A stretch of DNA of 64,000 nt from Actinomycetes bacterium (GTDB lineage Bacteria > Actinomycetota > Acidimicrobiia > Acidimicrobiales > Bog-793), in contig JAJZBI010000010.1 of NCBI GenBank assembly GCA_021798985.1, positions 1 to 64,000 on the forward strand, in the 5' to 3' direction. The first letter of the stretch is position 1, and each line of letters opens with the position of its first letter. Under the pieces are notes generated by a model. That model saw only the letters and a program-made list of their open reading frames with translations. It ran no database searches and was not told the DNA's origin. The translations under genes were made by a program, and so were the position numbers. Positions 28,919-37,485 of the stretch are shown one piece after another.

Positions 28919-28945
28919 GATCTTTACAGTGTGTCAATGGTACGA
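28893..28945. promoter_or_regulatory. MMPL/tetR intergenic region with paired direct repeats
   Basis: CAGTGTG occurs at 28909-28915 and 28927-28933 (18 bp apart), flanked by two GGTACGA copies at 28894-28900 and 28939-28945. The right CAGTGTG copy belongs to TTTACAGTGTGTCAA, whose reverse complement contains a TTGACA hexamer pointing toward the MMPL gene. The repeats overlap the MMPL start at 28918, so this is a plausible TetR-controlled region. No single clean palindrome is present. Confidence 0.45.
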
Positions 28946-28971
28946 ACGATCCGTCAACCCGGTCGCCGGCC

Positions 28972-29592
28972 GTGGATGATGCGCCGCGCTCGGGGCGCCG
29001 CTGGGACACCGCCGTCGCACGCCACCGCGCCGACCAGCAGGACCAGATCCTCACCGCCGCCATGGCCCTGCTCCGCCGCAAGGGGCTCGCCGGGCTCACG
29101 ATGGCCGCGATTGCCGAGGAGGCAGGCATCTCGCGCCCTGCCCTGTACCACTACTTCGCAGACATCGACGCCGTGCTCGCCGCCTGGGTCGGCCGGGAGG
29201 TCGAGCGATCGGTCACCGAGCTCGTGGAGCAGGCATCGGCCATCGCCGACCCGTCTGACCGGCTGGACTACCTGGTGCGCGCCCAGTGCGCCACCTTCGC
29301 GAGCCAGGACCACCGGATGGGCGTCGAGCACTTTGAGTCCGAGGCGGTCTCGCCCGTCATCCGGTCCGAGGTCAGCGCCCGAATGGGCCCGGTCCGCGAG
29401 CTGATCGGCCGGACGCTCGCCGAGCTCGAACCCACGGTCGACCCCGAGCTCGGCACCGACCTCATCCTCGGCGTGCTCTCGGCGCTCCGTCGTCGCATCA
29501 TCTCCGGAGAGCACACGGCCAACGCTGCGGCGGAGGCGGCAATCTCGCTCATCCGGAGCGGCCTGGTCCGATCCGACGGCCCGCGCGCCTGA
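28972..29592 (+). CDS. TetR-family transcriptional regulator
   Basis: 206 residues from GTG 28972. The N-terminal helix-turn-helix is ILTAAMALLRRKGLAGLTMA followed by AAIAEEAGISRPALYHYFADID, the standard TetR signature. The C-terminal helical domain (residues ~75-200) is the ligand and dimer part, with a GMGVEHF-like region. It is divergent from the MMPL transporter, the usual arrangement for local repression by TetR. The ligand is unknown. Confidence 0.9.
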   Translation: MDDAPRSGRRWDTAVARHRADQQDQILTAAMALLRRKGLAGLTMAAIAEEAGISRPALYHYFADIDAVLAAWVGREVERSVTELVEQASAIADPSDRLDYLVRAQCATFASQDHRMGVEHFESEAVSPVIRSEVSARMGPVRELIGRTLAELEPTVDPELGTDLILGVLSALRRRIISGEHTANAAAEAAISLIRSGLVRSDGPRA

Positions 29593-29920
29593 GCTGCCTC
29601 GGTCGGCCGCCCGCCCGAGCGGGCCGGCGACCGAGGTCACCCACGGGCGCCCACCCGGTGCATCCGGTCGCGGCCAGTCTCGCGAGAGGGGCGAGCCTCG
29701 GCGGCGGACCCTGCGGAACCGCCCGACGGGACCTCCGACCCCAGCGGGACCGCGTCCCCAGGGGCCCGGAACGCCCGTCATCCGGTCGCCTCACGGGTCC
29801 CACCCTTGTGCCTCAGCACTCGCTACGCGCGGCGGCCGCCCTCAACCGCGAGAGTGCCCACGGTCACCCGGCGAGCCCGTCTCGAGCCGCTCCGAGGGGA
29901 GGTGGTCGGCCACGCCGCGC
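29593..29920. other. Gap between tetR and dehydrogenase; nothing recognised
   Basis: About 330 bases between convergent genes. No supported gene, repeat or terminator structure was found. Confidence 0.5.
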
Positions 29921-30940
29921 TCAGGAGACGATCGCCGCCTTCAAGCAGGTGGGGTCGTGCCGCATCGCCTCGAGCGCGTCGCCAAAGCGTCCGAGGGGGA
30001 ACCGCGTCGTGACGATCCCCTCGGTGCGGACCCGGCCGCTTCGCAGGTAGGCGACTGAGCGGTCAAAGCAGTGCGTCTGGGCGAAGGAGCCCTTGATCGT
30101 CAGCTCGCGCTTGAAGATCTCATAGGGGCTGAAGGCCACGCGGTCCTCGGCGTCCGCCATGCCGTAGACCAAGATGCTGCCCCCGTCGCGGGCAAGGCCC
30201 GGACAGTGCTCGAGCACCGCTGGGGCACCGGTCGCCTCGATGACGACGTCGAAGCCCTCGGGAGCGAGGCGATGGAGCTTGGGCAACGCGGCCTCCAGCT
30301 CACCGCGGCCGACCTGCAGGGTCTGGTCGACGCCGAAGTGGCGCGCCAGCTCGAGCTTGAAGCCCGTCGGCGCCACGACGGTCACCCGCGCCGCCCCGCC
30401 GTGCAGGCAGAGCTGGGCGAGCAAGAGCCCGGTCGGCCCGGCGCCGAACAAGACGACGTCGGACCCGGGCCGGAGGTCGAGCACGTCCATGCCGTGCACG
30501 GCGCACGCCAGCGGCTCCACCATCACCGCCACCTCGTCGGCGAGGTCGTCGACGACAAAGCACTTCTCGGCCCGGGCGATCACGTAGCCGGCAAAGCCCC
30601 CGTCGTCGGTCACCCCGAGCGAGTGGAAGTTGCGACAAAACAGCGGCTGGTCGCGCTGGCACGCCGAGCAGACCCCGCACAACACGGTGTTGTCGACCGC
30701 CACCTTGGTCCCAATCGCGAGCGAATCGACGCCCGCGCCGAGGCGCTCGATCACCCCGACGATCTCATGGCCAGGGGTGAGCGGGTAGCGGGTGAAAAAG
30801 CCCCCCTCGTGGATGTGCAGGTCGGTGCCACAGCACCCGGCGATACTGAGCGCCACGCGCACCTCGCCCGGTCCCGGTTCGGGGTCGGGGACCTCGAGGA
30901 CGGCGAAGGAGCGGGGAGCGTCGTAGCGGACGGCAAGCAC
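29921..30940 (-). CDS. Zinc-dependent medium-chain dehydrogenase (alcohol/polyol dehydrogenase family)
   Basis: 339 residues from GTG 30940. Catalytic zinc ligands lie in AGCCGTDLHIHEGG and LTPGHEIVGV. The structural-zinc lobe has CGVCSACQRDQPLFC, with four cysteines. The NAD(P)-binding fold has VVLFGAGPTGLLLAQL. The order and spacing match sorbitol/threonine-dehydrogenase-like MDR enzymes. Substrate not deducible. It is divergent from the CnoX-like operon. Confidence 0.85.
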   Translation of the reverse strand: MLAVRYDAPRSFAVLEVPDPEPGPGEVRVALSIAGCCGTDLHIHEGGFFTRYPLTPGHEIVGVIERLGAGVDSLAIGTKVAVDNTVLCGVCSACQRDQPLFCRNFHSLGVTDDGGFAGYVIARAEKCFVVDDLADEVAVMVEPLACAVHGMDVLDLRPGSDVVLFGAGPTGLLLAQLCLHGGAARVTVVAPTGFKLELARHFGVDQTLQVGRGELEAALPKLHRLAPEGFDVVIEATGAPAVLEHCPGLARDGGSILVYGMADAEDRVAFSPYEIFKRELTIKGSFAQTHCFDRSVAYLRSGRVRTEGIVTTRFPLGRFGDALEAMRHDPTCLKAAIVS

Positions 30941-31023
30941 AGCGCTGGCCTATCACGTGGTGGCATCGCACGTGGCGTGCGAGCGGCGGGTGATGGCACA
31001 CCTGGCACCGGTAGCCTCGTTGC

Positions 31024-31743
31024 GTGCCCGCGCTCGATGTCACCGATGCCACCTTCGAATCCGACGTCCTCGCCGCCTCGGACGAGGCACCCGTCGTCGT
31101 CGACCTCTGGGCCCCGTGGTGCGGCCCGTGCCGCACCCTCGGGCCGATCATCGAGAAGGTCGTGGACGAGACGAACGGCGCCGTCCGCCTCGCCAAGGTG
31201 AACGTCGACGAGAACCCCCAGGTCTCGGCCGCCTTCCAGGTGCAGTCGATCCCGGCCGTCTTCGCCATCTCCAAGCGCAAGGTCGTCGACGGCTTCATCG
31301 GCGCCCTCCCCGAACCACAAGTCCGCGACTTCGTTGGCCGCGTCGGCGGCGCGGCAACACCGAGTGAGGCCGACGAGCTCGTCGCCAAGGGCGACGAGGC
31401 GTCGCTCCGAGCCGCCCTCGAGCTCGAGCCCGACCACGCCGGGGCGATCGTCGCCCTTGCCGAGCTGCTCGTCGACGACCAGCGCCCCGAGGAGGCGCTC
31501 ACCCTCCTCGGCCGGATCCCCGAGAACGCCGAGACCCGGCGCATCGCGGCGCTGGCCCGGCTGGCGGCGAGCGACCAGGACGCCGCCACCTCCGACGTCG
31601 AGGCGCGCCTCGACGGCCTGCTCGAGCGGGTGAAGGAGGACGAGGACGCCCGACGCGAGTTCCTCGACCTGTTGGAGACGCTCCCGACCGAGGACCCGCG
31701 CCGCGCCACGTACCGCCGGGCGCTCTCTTCTCGACTCTTCTGA
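31024..31743 (+). CDS. Thioredoxin-TPR protein, CnoX/YbbN-like
   Basis: 239 residues from GTG 31024. Residues 1-~108 are a thioredoxin domain with the intact active site WAPWCGPCRT (Cys33, Cys36) and the cis-proline in VQSIPAVFA. Residues ~115-239 are a tetratricopeptide-like helical tail (LRAALELEPDHAGAIVALAELLV and EEALTLLGRIPEN). This is the CnoX architecture, a chaperone-redoxin that protects proteins and hands them to GroEL. The CxxC should allow redox activity. First gene of an operon with the FolP2-like gene 29 bases downstream. Confidence 0.85.
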   Translation: MPALDVTDATFESDVLAASDEAPVVVDLWAPWCGPCRTLGPIIEKVVDETNGAVRLAKVNVDENPQVSAAFQVQSIPAVFAISKRKVVDGFIGALPEPQVRDFVGRVGGAATPSEADELVAKGDEASLRAALELEPDHAGAIVALAELLVDDQRPEEALTLLGRIPENAETRRIAALARLAASDQDAATSDVEARLDGLLERVKEDEDARREFLDLLETLPTEDPRRATYRRALSSRLF

Positions 31744-31772
31744 CTTCTCGACTCTTCTGAGCGCCGCCATTC

Positions 31773-32669
31773 GTGCGACAATCCGGGATCGCCTCCGGTC
31801 CAATCTCTGACGAGCTCGTCGCCCCGGCGGCCGCCGCCGAGCTCGTGCTCGGCCGGTACCGCTTCGACGTCACCAAGCGGGCGCTCGTGATGGGCATCTT
31901 GAACCGCACGCCGGACTCCTTTTTCGACCACGGCGCCTATTTCGCCCTCGACGACTTGCTGCGACGCGCCGAGGGCCTCGTCGCGGCGGGCGCGGATCTG
32001 CTCGATGTCGGCGGGGTGAAGGCCGGCTCGGGGCCGGTCGTCACCTTGGACGAGGAGCTCGAGCGCGTCGTCCCGACCGTCGAGGCCCTCGCCCAGCGCT
32101 TCGACGTGCCGATCTCGGTCGACACCTGGAACGCCACGGTCGCCGAGGCCTCCTACGCGGCGGGCGCGGTGCTCGGCAACGACATCTCGGGCTTTGGCGA
32201 TCCCCGCTACCTCGCGGTCGCCGCCGCCGCCGGGGCGGGGGTGGTCGCCACCCACATCCGCTTAAAGCCCCGCGTCGACGACCCGAACCCGACCTATCCG
32301 CACGACGACGTCGTCGGTGCCGTCGAGGACTTCCTCGCACGCGCCCTCGACCAAGCGGTCGCCACGGGGGTGCGGCGCGCCTCGGTGATCCTCGATGCGG
32401 GCCTCGATCTCGGAAAGACGACGCCGCAGTCCCTCGAGCTGCTGCGCGCCTCGGACCGCCTGGCACGCCTCGGCGCCCCGCTGTTGCTGTCGGCCTCGAA
32501 CAAGGACTTCTTGGGCCGGATGTTCGACCTCCCGGTGACCGAGCGCAACGAGGCCTCCCTCGCCGCGGTCGCCCTCGGGGTCTCCCTTGGCTGTCGGATC
32601 GTGCGGGTGCACGACGTCGCCGGCTCCCGAGCGGTGTGCGCCACGATCGCCGCCATCTTGGACCAATGA
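31773..32669 (+). CDS. FolP2-type dihydropteroate synthase paralogue
   Basis: 298 residues, pterin-binding TIM barrel from GTG 31773. The first loop reads MGILNRTPDSFFDHG instead of the catalytic NVTPDSFSDGG-type loop. The second reads DVGGVKAGSG instead of the GGESTRPG-type loop. A third is LLSASNKDFLGRMF. These substitutions match mycobacterial FolP2 proteins, which are not regarded as functional dihydropteroate synthases. Folate synthesis should therefore not be assumed. It overlaps the start of holA by four bases (ATGA) and belongs to a four-gene operon. Confidence 0.82.
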   Translation: MRQSGIASGPISDELVAPAAAAELVLGRYRFDVTKRALVMGILNRTPDSFFDHGAYFALDDLLRRAEGLVAAGADLLDVGGVKAGSGPVVTLDEELERVVPTVEALAQRFDVPISVDTWNATVAEASYAAGAVLGNDISGFGDPRYLAVAAAAGAGVVATHIRLKPRVDDPNPTYPHDDVVGAVEDFLARALDQAVATGVRRASVILDAGLDLGKTTPQSLELLRASDRLARLGAPLLLSASNKDFLGRMFDLPVTERNEASLAAVALGVSLGCRIVRVHDVAGSRAVCATIAAILDQ

Positions 32670-33730
32670 GCCCGGCCGACCGCCCGCTCGCCCCGATCTA
32701 CCTCGTCCAGGGGGCCGATCCCGCCCTTGTCAGCCAGGCGCTGTCCAAGCTCCTCGAGGAGCTCGCCCCGCGCTGTGGCGGGAGCGCCGTCATCGAGGAG
32801 TACGGCGAGCCGGGAAAGGACGAGCCGGTCCAGCTCGGCCCGGTGCTCGATGCCTGCATGACCCCGCCCTTCCTCACCGACCGCCGCCTCGTCGTGCTCC
32901 GCGCGCTGTCGAGTGGCCTGGATGCCGCGCAGGCCAAGGCGCTCGCCGCCTATGTCGCCGCGCCGCTCGATTCGACGGTGCTCGTCGTGGCCCTTTCGGG
33001 CAAGGCCGCCCCGGCCGCGCTCGCCAAGGCCGTCAAGGCCAACGGCGAGGTCATCCAGGCCGAGCCCGGCAGCGGGGCGCGGGCGAAGTCGGCCTGGTTC
33101 ACCGAGCAGCTGCGCGCCGCGCCCATTCGTCTTGATGGCCAGGCCGCCGCCCTCCTCGAACAGCACCTCGGCGAGGACCTCGCCCGATTGTCGGGCATCG
33201 TGTCCTCGCTCACCTCGACCTACGGCGAGGGCGCCCGATTGTCGGTCGCCGAGCTCACGCCCTTTTTGGGCGAGGCGGGCGGGATCGCCCCCTGGGACCT
33301 CACCGGGGCCCTCGATCGCGGCGACATCGACAGCGCCCTCGGCGCGCTGGCGCGCCTGTTGGGCGCCGGCGGCCGCCATCCCCTCCAGGTGCTCGCCATC
33401 TTGGCGCGCCACTACGGTGCGATGTTGCGCCTGGACGGCGCCGGCATCGCGGATGAGCAGGGCGCCGCCGCGGCGACCGGCCTGCACCCCTTCCCGGCGA
33501 AAAGGGCGCTTGAACAGTCGCGCCGCCTCGGCCACGACGGGGTCGCCCGGGCGATCGCGCTCTTGGCAGGCGCCGACGTCGATTTGCGCGGCCGCATCGG
33601 CTGGCCGCCGAACTTGGTGATGGAGGTGCTCGTCGCCCGGCTCGCCCAGCTGGCGCGCCGGGGCGCCAGAACAAGCACCGGGCGCGCGAGCGCGCCGGGC
33701 CGGGCACGCCACATGAGCGGAGCACGATGA
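32666..33730 (+). CDS. holA: DNA polymerase III delta subunit
   Basis: 354 residues from ATG 32666, overlapping the preceding stop (ATGA). The N-terminal AAA-like region starts APIYLVQGADPALVSQALSK, with PFLTDRRLVVLRAL for the second strand. It lacks a working P-loop, as delta subunits do. The C-terminal collar domain includes ALGALARLLGAGGRHPLQVLAILARHYGAML, split over residues ~220-252, and LVMEVLVARLAQLARRG. Delta opens the sliding clamp within the clamp loader. It overlaps the next gene start by four bases. Confidence 0.88.
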   Translation: MSPADRPLAPIYLVQGADPALVSQALSKLLEELAPRCGGSAVIEEYGEPGKDEPVQLGPVLDACMTPPFLTDRRLVVLRALSSGLDAAQAKALAAYVAAPLDSTVLVVALSGKAAPAALAKAVKANGEVIQAEPGSGARAKSAWFTEQLRAAPIRLDGQAAALLEQHLGEDLARLSGIVSSLTSTYGEGARLSVAELTPFLGEAGGIAPWDLTGALDRGDIDSALGALARLLGAGGRHPLQVLAILARHYGAMLRLDGAGIADEQGAAAATGLHPFPAKRALEQSRRLGHDGVARAIALLAGADVDLRGRIGWPPNLVMEVLVARLAQLARRGARTSTGRASAPGRARHMSGAR

Positions 33731-34569
33731 GCACACCGATGACCATGACCGAGCTCGCCGAAGACGAGCTGCGGCGCCTGCGCGAGCTGGCGACCGGCAT
33801 CGCGATCGCGGCGGGGGACCTGATCCTCGACGTGATCGCCGAGTCCGGCCGGGCCTCGTTGCGCCGCGGCGCCCACACCAAGTCCTCGCGCACCGACCTC
33901 GCCACCGAGGCGGACCGGCGCAGCGAGGCGCTGATCCGCGACGCCATCGGCGCGGCGCGCCCCGACGATGCCATCTTGGGCGAAGAAGGTGGCCATGTCG
34001 ATGGGCCCTCGGGCTTCACCTGGGTCGTCGATCCCTTGGACGGCACGACCAACTTCGTCTACGGCTTCCCGGCCTGGTCGGTCTCGATCGCGCTCACCGA
34101 CGCGAGCGGCGCCGCCGTCGTCGGCGTCGTGCGCGACCCCGAGCGGCGCGAGACCTTCTCGGCGATGCGCGGCCTTGGGGCGGAGGTCGACGGGCACCCG
34201 CTGCGCATCGCGCCGGCCGCCCCGCTCGCCGAGAGCCTGGTGGGCACGGGCTTTGGCTACGCGCCCGAGCGCCGCGCCGCCCAGGCGGCCCTCTTGCCCG
34301 CCGTCCTTCCCGCCGTGCGCGACATCCGCCGGGCCGGCTCCGCGGCGCTCGATCTGTGCTGGCTCGCCGCGGCGCGCCTCGACGCCTTCTACGAGGCCGG
34401 CCTCAGCCCCTGGGACAGCGCCGCTGGCCTGCTCGTCGCCGAGGAGGCGGGATGTGCCTCGGCCACCATCGGCGGGCTCGCCGACGGTGCCGAAGCCCTC
34501 GTCGTCGCCGCACCCGAGCGCCTGGACGAGCTCGTGGCCCTGTTGTCGCAGGCCGCCGCGGGCCGCTGA
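33727..34569 (+). CDS. Inositol monophosphatase family phosphatase
   Basis: 280 residues from ATG 33727 (ATGA overlap with holA). Magnesium-binding motifs are ILGEEGG, then WVVDPLDGTTNFVYGFP (motif A), and SPWDSAAGLLVAEEAG (motif B), all intact. The family hydrolyses inositol-1-phosphate, histidinol phosphate or FBP. In actinobacteria such paralogues may serve inositol or histidine synthesis; the sequence alone does not decide. Last gene of the CnoX-folP2-holA operon. Confidence 0.88.
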   Translation: MSTPMTMTELAEDELRRLRELATGIAIAAGDLILDVIAESGRASLRRGAHTKSSRTDLATEADRRSEALIRDAIGAARPDDAILGEEGGHVDGPSGFTWVVDPLDGTTNFVYGFPAWSVSIALTDASGAAVVGVVRDPERRETFSAMRGLGAEVDGHPLRIAPAAPLAESLVGTGFGYAPERRAAQAALLPAVLPAVRDIRRAGSAALDLCWLAAARLDAFYEAGLSPWDSAAGLLVAEEAGCASATIGGLADGAEALVVAAPERLDELVALLSQAAAGR

Positions 34570-34756
34570 GCTGGGCGGCCGCCGCGGCGGCAAAGGAAAC
34601 GACCGGCCGGCTCCTCGCGTCCTGCCGCGACCGCGGCCGCGCCTCGGCGGGTGCTCCCAGGGGCGCCGTATTCCCAGTGGCGCCGGGTTCCCGAGGGCGG
34701 CGCACCGATCCGGCACCACCCCGGCCGGGATCGCCGAGGAGCGATCATCTGCTCCA

Positions 34757-34784
34757 CGCATCTGATGCGTTAGCATCAGATGCG
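34757..34784. promoter_or_regulatory. Perfect 12-bp inverted repeat abutting the vapB start codon (putative operator)
   Basis: CGCATCTGATGC (34757-34768), spacer GTTA, then GCATCAGATGCG (34773-34784). The last base of the right arm is the first base of the GTG start. No ribosome binding site fits upstream, so the mRNA may be leaderless. A TAGCAT hexamer at 34771-34776 could act as -10. The position suggests autorepression by the antitoxin or the VapBC complex. Confidence 0.8.
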
Positions 34785-35029
34785 TGCGCACCACGGTGAA
34801 CCTCGATGAGGACGTGCTCCTCGCCGTTCACGAGCGCGCCCGGCGCGAGGGGCGATCGATGGGGGCGGTCCTTTCCGAGCTCGCCCGGAACGCGCTCATC
34901 GATGCGGGCAGCGACACGGCGGCGGACCAGGCGACAGCGTCGGGCTTTGGCTTCGAGCCGCTCGCGCATCGCGGGCCGGCCGTCTCGAACGCGCTGATCG
35001 ATCGCCTGAGAGAGGACGAACCCGCGTGA
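34784..35029 (+). CDS. Ribbon-helix-helix antitoxin (VapB-like)
   Basis: 81 residues from GTG 34784. The N-terminal RHH motif is RTTVNLDEDVLLAVHERARREGR followed by SMGAVLSELARNAL (residues 2-~40), which binds DNA as a dimer. The C-terminal half (GFEPLAHRGPAVSNALIDRL) resembles the toxin-binding tail of VapB proteins; the FxPL..RG element is common there. The stop overlaps the toxin start by four bases (GTGA). The perfect inverted repeat at the start is its likely operator. Confidence 0.85.
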   Translation: MRTTVNLDEDVLLAVHERARREGRSMGAVLSELARNALIDAGSDTAADQATASGFGFEPLAHRGPAVSNALIDRLREDEPA

Positions 35030-35460
35030 CGCGCGCGCTCTTGGACATCAACGTCCTCCTGGCCCTCTTTGACAGCGACCACGTCGACCACTCCTTGGCG
35101 CATCGCTGGCTGGCTGCTGAGATCGGTGACGGCTGGGCCTCGTGCCCCATGACCGAGAACGGGTTCGTCCGGATCATCAGCCAGCCGCGCTACCCGAGCC
35201 CCATCTCGCCGGGGCGCGCCATCGAGCTGCTCAGGCGATCCCAGGAGACCACCCATCACGAGCACTGGCCGTGCGACATCAGCATCGGCGATCCGCGCCG
35301 GCTCGATCGCCGGCGGCTCCACGGCCCGCGTCAGGTCACCGATGCCTATCTCCTGGCGCTGGCGGTGGCCCACGGTGGCCGCTTCGTCACCTTTGACCGG
35401 ACCATCTCCATCTCAGCGGTGCCCGACGCGGTCGAGGACGACCTCGTCGTGGTGCACTGA
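35026..35460 (+). CDS. PIN-domain toxin (VapC-like)
   Basis: 144 residues from GTG 35026. Acidic active-site residues are visible in order: ALLDINVLLALFD (Asp), MTENGFVRII (Glu), VTDAYLLALAVAHGG (Asp) and FVTFDRTI (Asp). VapC PIN enzymes cleave RNA, often tRNA, when freed from antitoxin. Motif set and length suggest an intact, active toxin. Coupled to the antitoxin by a GTGA overlap. Confidence 0.88.
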   Translation: MTRALLDINVLLALFDSDHVDHSLAHRWLAAEIGDGWASCPMTENGFVRIISQPRYPSPISPGRAIELLRRSQETTHHEHWPCDISIGDPRRLDRRRLHGPRQVTDAYLLALAVAHGGRFVTFDRTISISAVPDAVEDDLVVVH

Positions 35461-35535
35461 GGACCGCTGGGCTGGCTCGTTCCGATTAGCCTGTTGGCCG
35501 CCCGAGCCGAGGCAGCCAAGGAGGAAGGCAGAGCG

Positions 35536-36024
35536 GTGGAATTCGACGTCTTGATCGAGATCCCACGGGGTCAGCGCAACAAGTACGAGGTGGACCACGA
35601 GACGGGCCGCCTGCGCCTCGACCGGACGCTGTTCACCGCCACCTGCTACCCCGCCGACTACGGCTACATCGAGGACACCCTCGGCCGGGACGGCGATCCT
35701 CTTGACGCCCTCGTGCTCCTGCCCGAGCCGGTCTTCCCCGGCGTCCTCGTGGCCTCGCGGCCGATCGCAATGTTCCAGATGACCGACGAGAAGGGGCCCG
35801 ACGACAAGCTGATCTGCGTCCCGGCGGGCGATCCCCGCTACGACTCGCTCCAGGACCTCGCCGACATCCCCGAGTTCCAGCGCCAGATGATCCAGCACTT
35901 CTTCGAGGTCTACAAGGCCCTCGAGCCGGGAAAGCGCGTCGAGTCGGCGAGCTGGACCGGCCGCGCCGAGGCCGAGGCGGAGGTCACCGCCGGCATCGCG
36001 CGCGCCAAGCAGTCCGCGCACTGA
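35536..36024 (+). CDS. ppa: Inorganic pyrophosphatase
   Basis: 162 residues from GTG 35536, preceded by AAGGAGG at 35518-35524. The frame is open further upstream, but the family starts at [18 protein letters not shown]. Active-site motifs are intact: [23 protein letters not shown], spanning residues ~52-74 and containing the signature DGDPLD, then [13 protein letters not shown]. It hydrolyses pyrophosphate to drive biosynthetic reactions. Family I, cytoplasmic. Unrelated to the VapBC pair upstream. Confidence 0.93.
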   Translation: MEFDVLIEIPRGQRNKYEVDHETGRLRLDRTLFTATCYPADYGYIEDTLGRDGDPLDALVLLPEPVFPGVLVASRPIAMFQMTDEKGPDDKLICVPAGDPRYDSLQDLADIPEFQRQMIQHFFEVYKALEPGKRVESASWTGRAEAEAEVTAGIARAKQSAH

Positions 36025-36243
36025 GCCACGCGCCGCTGACCGCTCGCGGCAGCGTCGCGGCGCGACGAGCGCCAAAGATGTCCGCGCCGCCCCGAGCGAG
36101 AGCACCGCGGCGCGTCTTGGCGGCCCGTCACCTGCCGCAGGCCCAGCAACGCCGCCGCGTGTCGGATTCGCCACGCACCGCCCAACATCGCGGCGCCGGT
36201 GGGTGCGTCGCGTGGGCGAGCCAGCAGGCCGCCGGCGCCGGTT

Positions 36244-37485
36244 TCAGTGCGCGATCGACCCGCGCACGCTCTCGGCTCGCCGCAGCCGCGCCGCCAGGCT
36301 GCGATGGGGCGGGGCCTTCGGGCCACGCGCCACCACGATGCGGTCCCGCCCGCTGTGCTTTGCCTCATACAGGGCGGCATCGGCCCGCGCCGAGAGCTCC
36401 TCGGCGCTCTCGCCACCGACCAAGGCGGCGATGCCGACCGAGCAGGTCTCGGGCGACGGCGTGACGCGGCGCACCTGCTCGAGCAGCTCGGCCGCCTCCT
36501 CGACACCACAGTCGGGCAACAAGACGGCGAACTCCTCGCCGCCGTAGCGGGCAAGCACGTCGCCCGGGCGAAGGACCTGGCGCCAGGCGGCCGCCGCCTC
36601 GGCCAGCAATGCGTCGCCTGCCCCATGGCCGTGGGCGTCGTTGTAGGCCTTGAAGTCGTCGAGGTCCAACATCGCGAGCGCCAGCGCCCGGTTCTCGATA
36701 TGGGCGCTCGACACCGCCACGGCGAGCTCGCGGTCCCAGGCGCGCCGGTTCGGCAGCTTCGTGAGGGCATCGGTGCTCGCCATCTCCTCGAGGCGCGCCA
36801 GCAGCTCCACGCGCTCTTGCTCGAGCGCCTTGCGCTCGGTGATGTCGCGAGCGACCGCGTACTTGCGGTGGCGGTCCGAGCGCGCCGACCACAAGAGCCA
36901 GCGGTAGGTGCCGTCCTTGTGGCGGTAGCGGTTCTCGAAGTTAAAGACGTCCCCCGGCGCGACGTCGAGCGCGTCGGCGTGCACGTTGGTCGCCGCCAGG
37001 TCGTCGGGGTGGATGAACTCCCGGAAGGGGCGCGCCATCAGCTCGGCGCGCGACCAGCCCAAGACCTCCTCCCAGCGCGGGGCGAGACGGGTGAAGTAGC
37101 CGTCCAAGCTCGCCTCGACCAACAGCTCGTTCGAGATCTCGAACCACCGGTCGTCGCGCCCGGGCGACGCGATCCGGCCCGAGGTGGCAAGCGCCACGGC
37201 GAGGCCGGCAACGACGAAGCCGACCCCATCCCCCGCCCCGACGAGCGCGTCGGCCTGCGGGGTGGCGCACACGACGCCAATCAGCGCCAGGCTGGCCACG
37301 CCGATCGTGGCGATCCCGGTGCGCAGGCTCCCGAGCGCGGCGAGGACGACAGGGACGAGCGCGAAGCCGAGCGTGCCGAGGCCGTCGGCGGGTGGCACCA
37401 GGGCGACCGCCACGATCACGAGCGCGAGCAGCGCCGTTGCCACGCCGCCCAGCACCAACTCCCGCCGGTGCTGCCTGGCGCTCAT
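36244..37485 (-). CDS. PAS-GGDEF diguanylate cyclase
   Basis: 413 residues. ATG 37485 was chosen because an ACGAGG element lies six bases upstream; ATG 37491 is close. Four or five N-terminal hydrophobic segments (VATALLALVIVAVAL onward, residues ~15-110) anchor it in the membrane. A PAS domain follows (LLVEASLDGYFTRLAPRWEEV...FREFIHPDD). The GGDEF domain has the active site RYGGEEFAVLLP. An RPGD motif five residues before it matches the RxxD inhibitory I-site. It should make cyclic di-GMP from two GTP, with product inhibition. Monocistronic. Confidence 0.9.
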   Translation of the reverse strand: MSARQHRRELVLGGVATALLALVIVAVALVPPADGLGTLGFALVPVVLAALGSLRTGIATIGVASLALIGVVCATPQADALVGAGDGVGFVVAGLAVALATSGRIASPGRDDRWFEISNELLVEASLDGYFTRLAPRWEEVLGWSRAELMARPFREFIHPDDLAATNVHADALDVAPGDVFNFENRYRHKDGTYRWLLWSARSDRHRKYAVARDITERKALEQERVELLARLEEMASTDALTKLPNRRAWDRELAVAVSSAHIENRALALAMLDLDDFKAYNDAHGHGAGDALLAEAAAAWRQVLRPGDVLARYGGEEFAVLLPDCGVEEAAELLEQVRRVTPSPETCSVGIAALVGGESAEELSARADAALYEAKHSGRDRIVVARGPKAPPHRSLAARLRRAESVRGSIAH

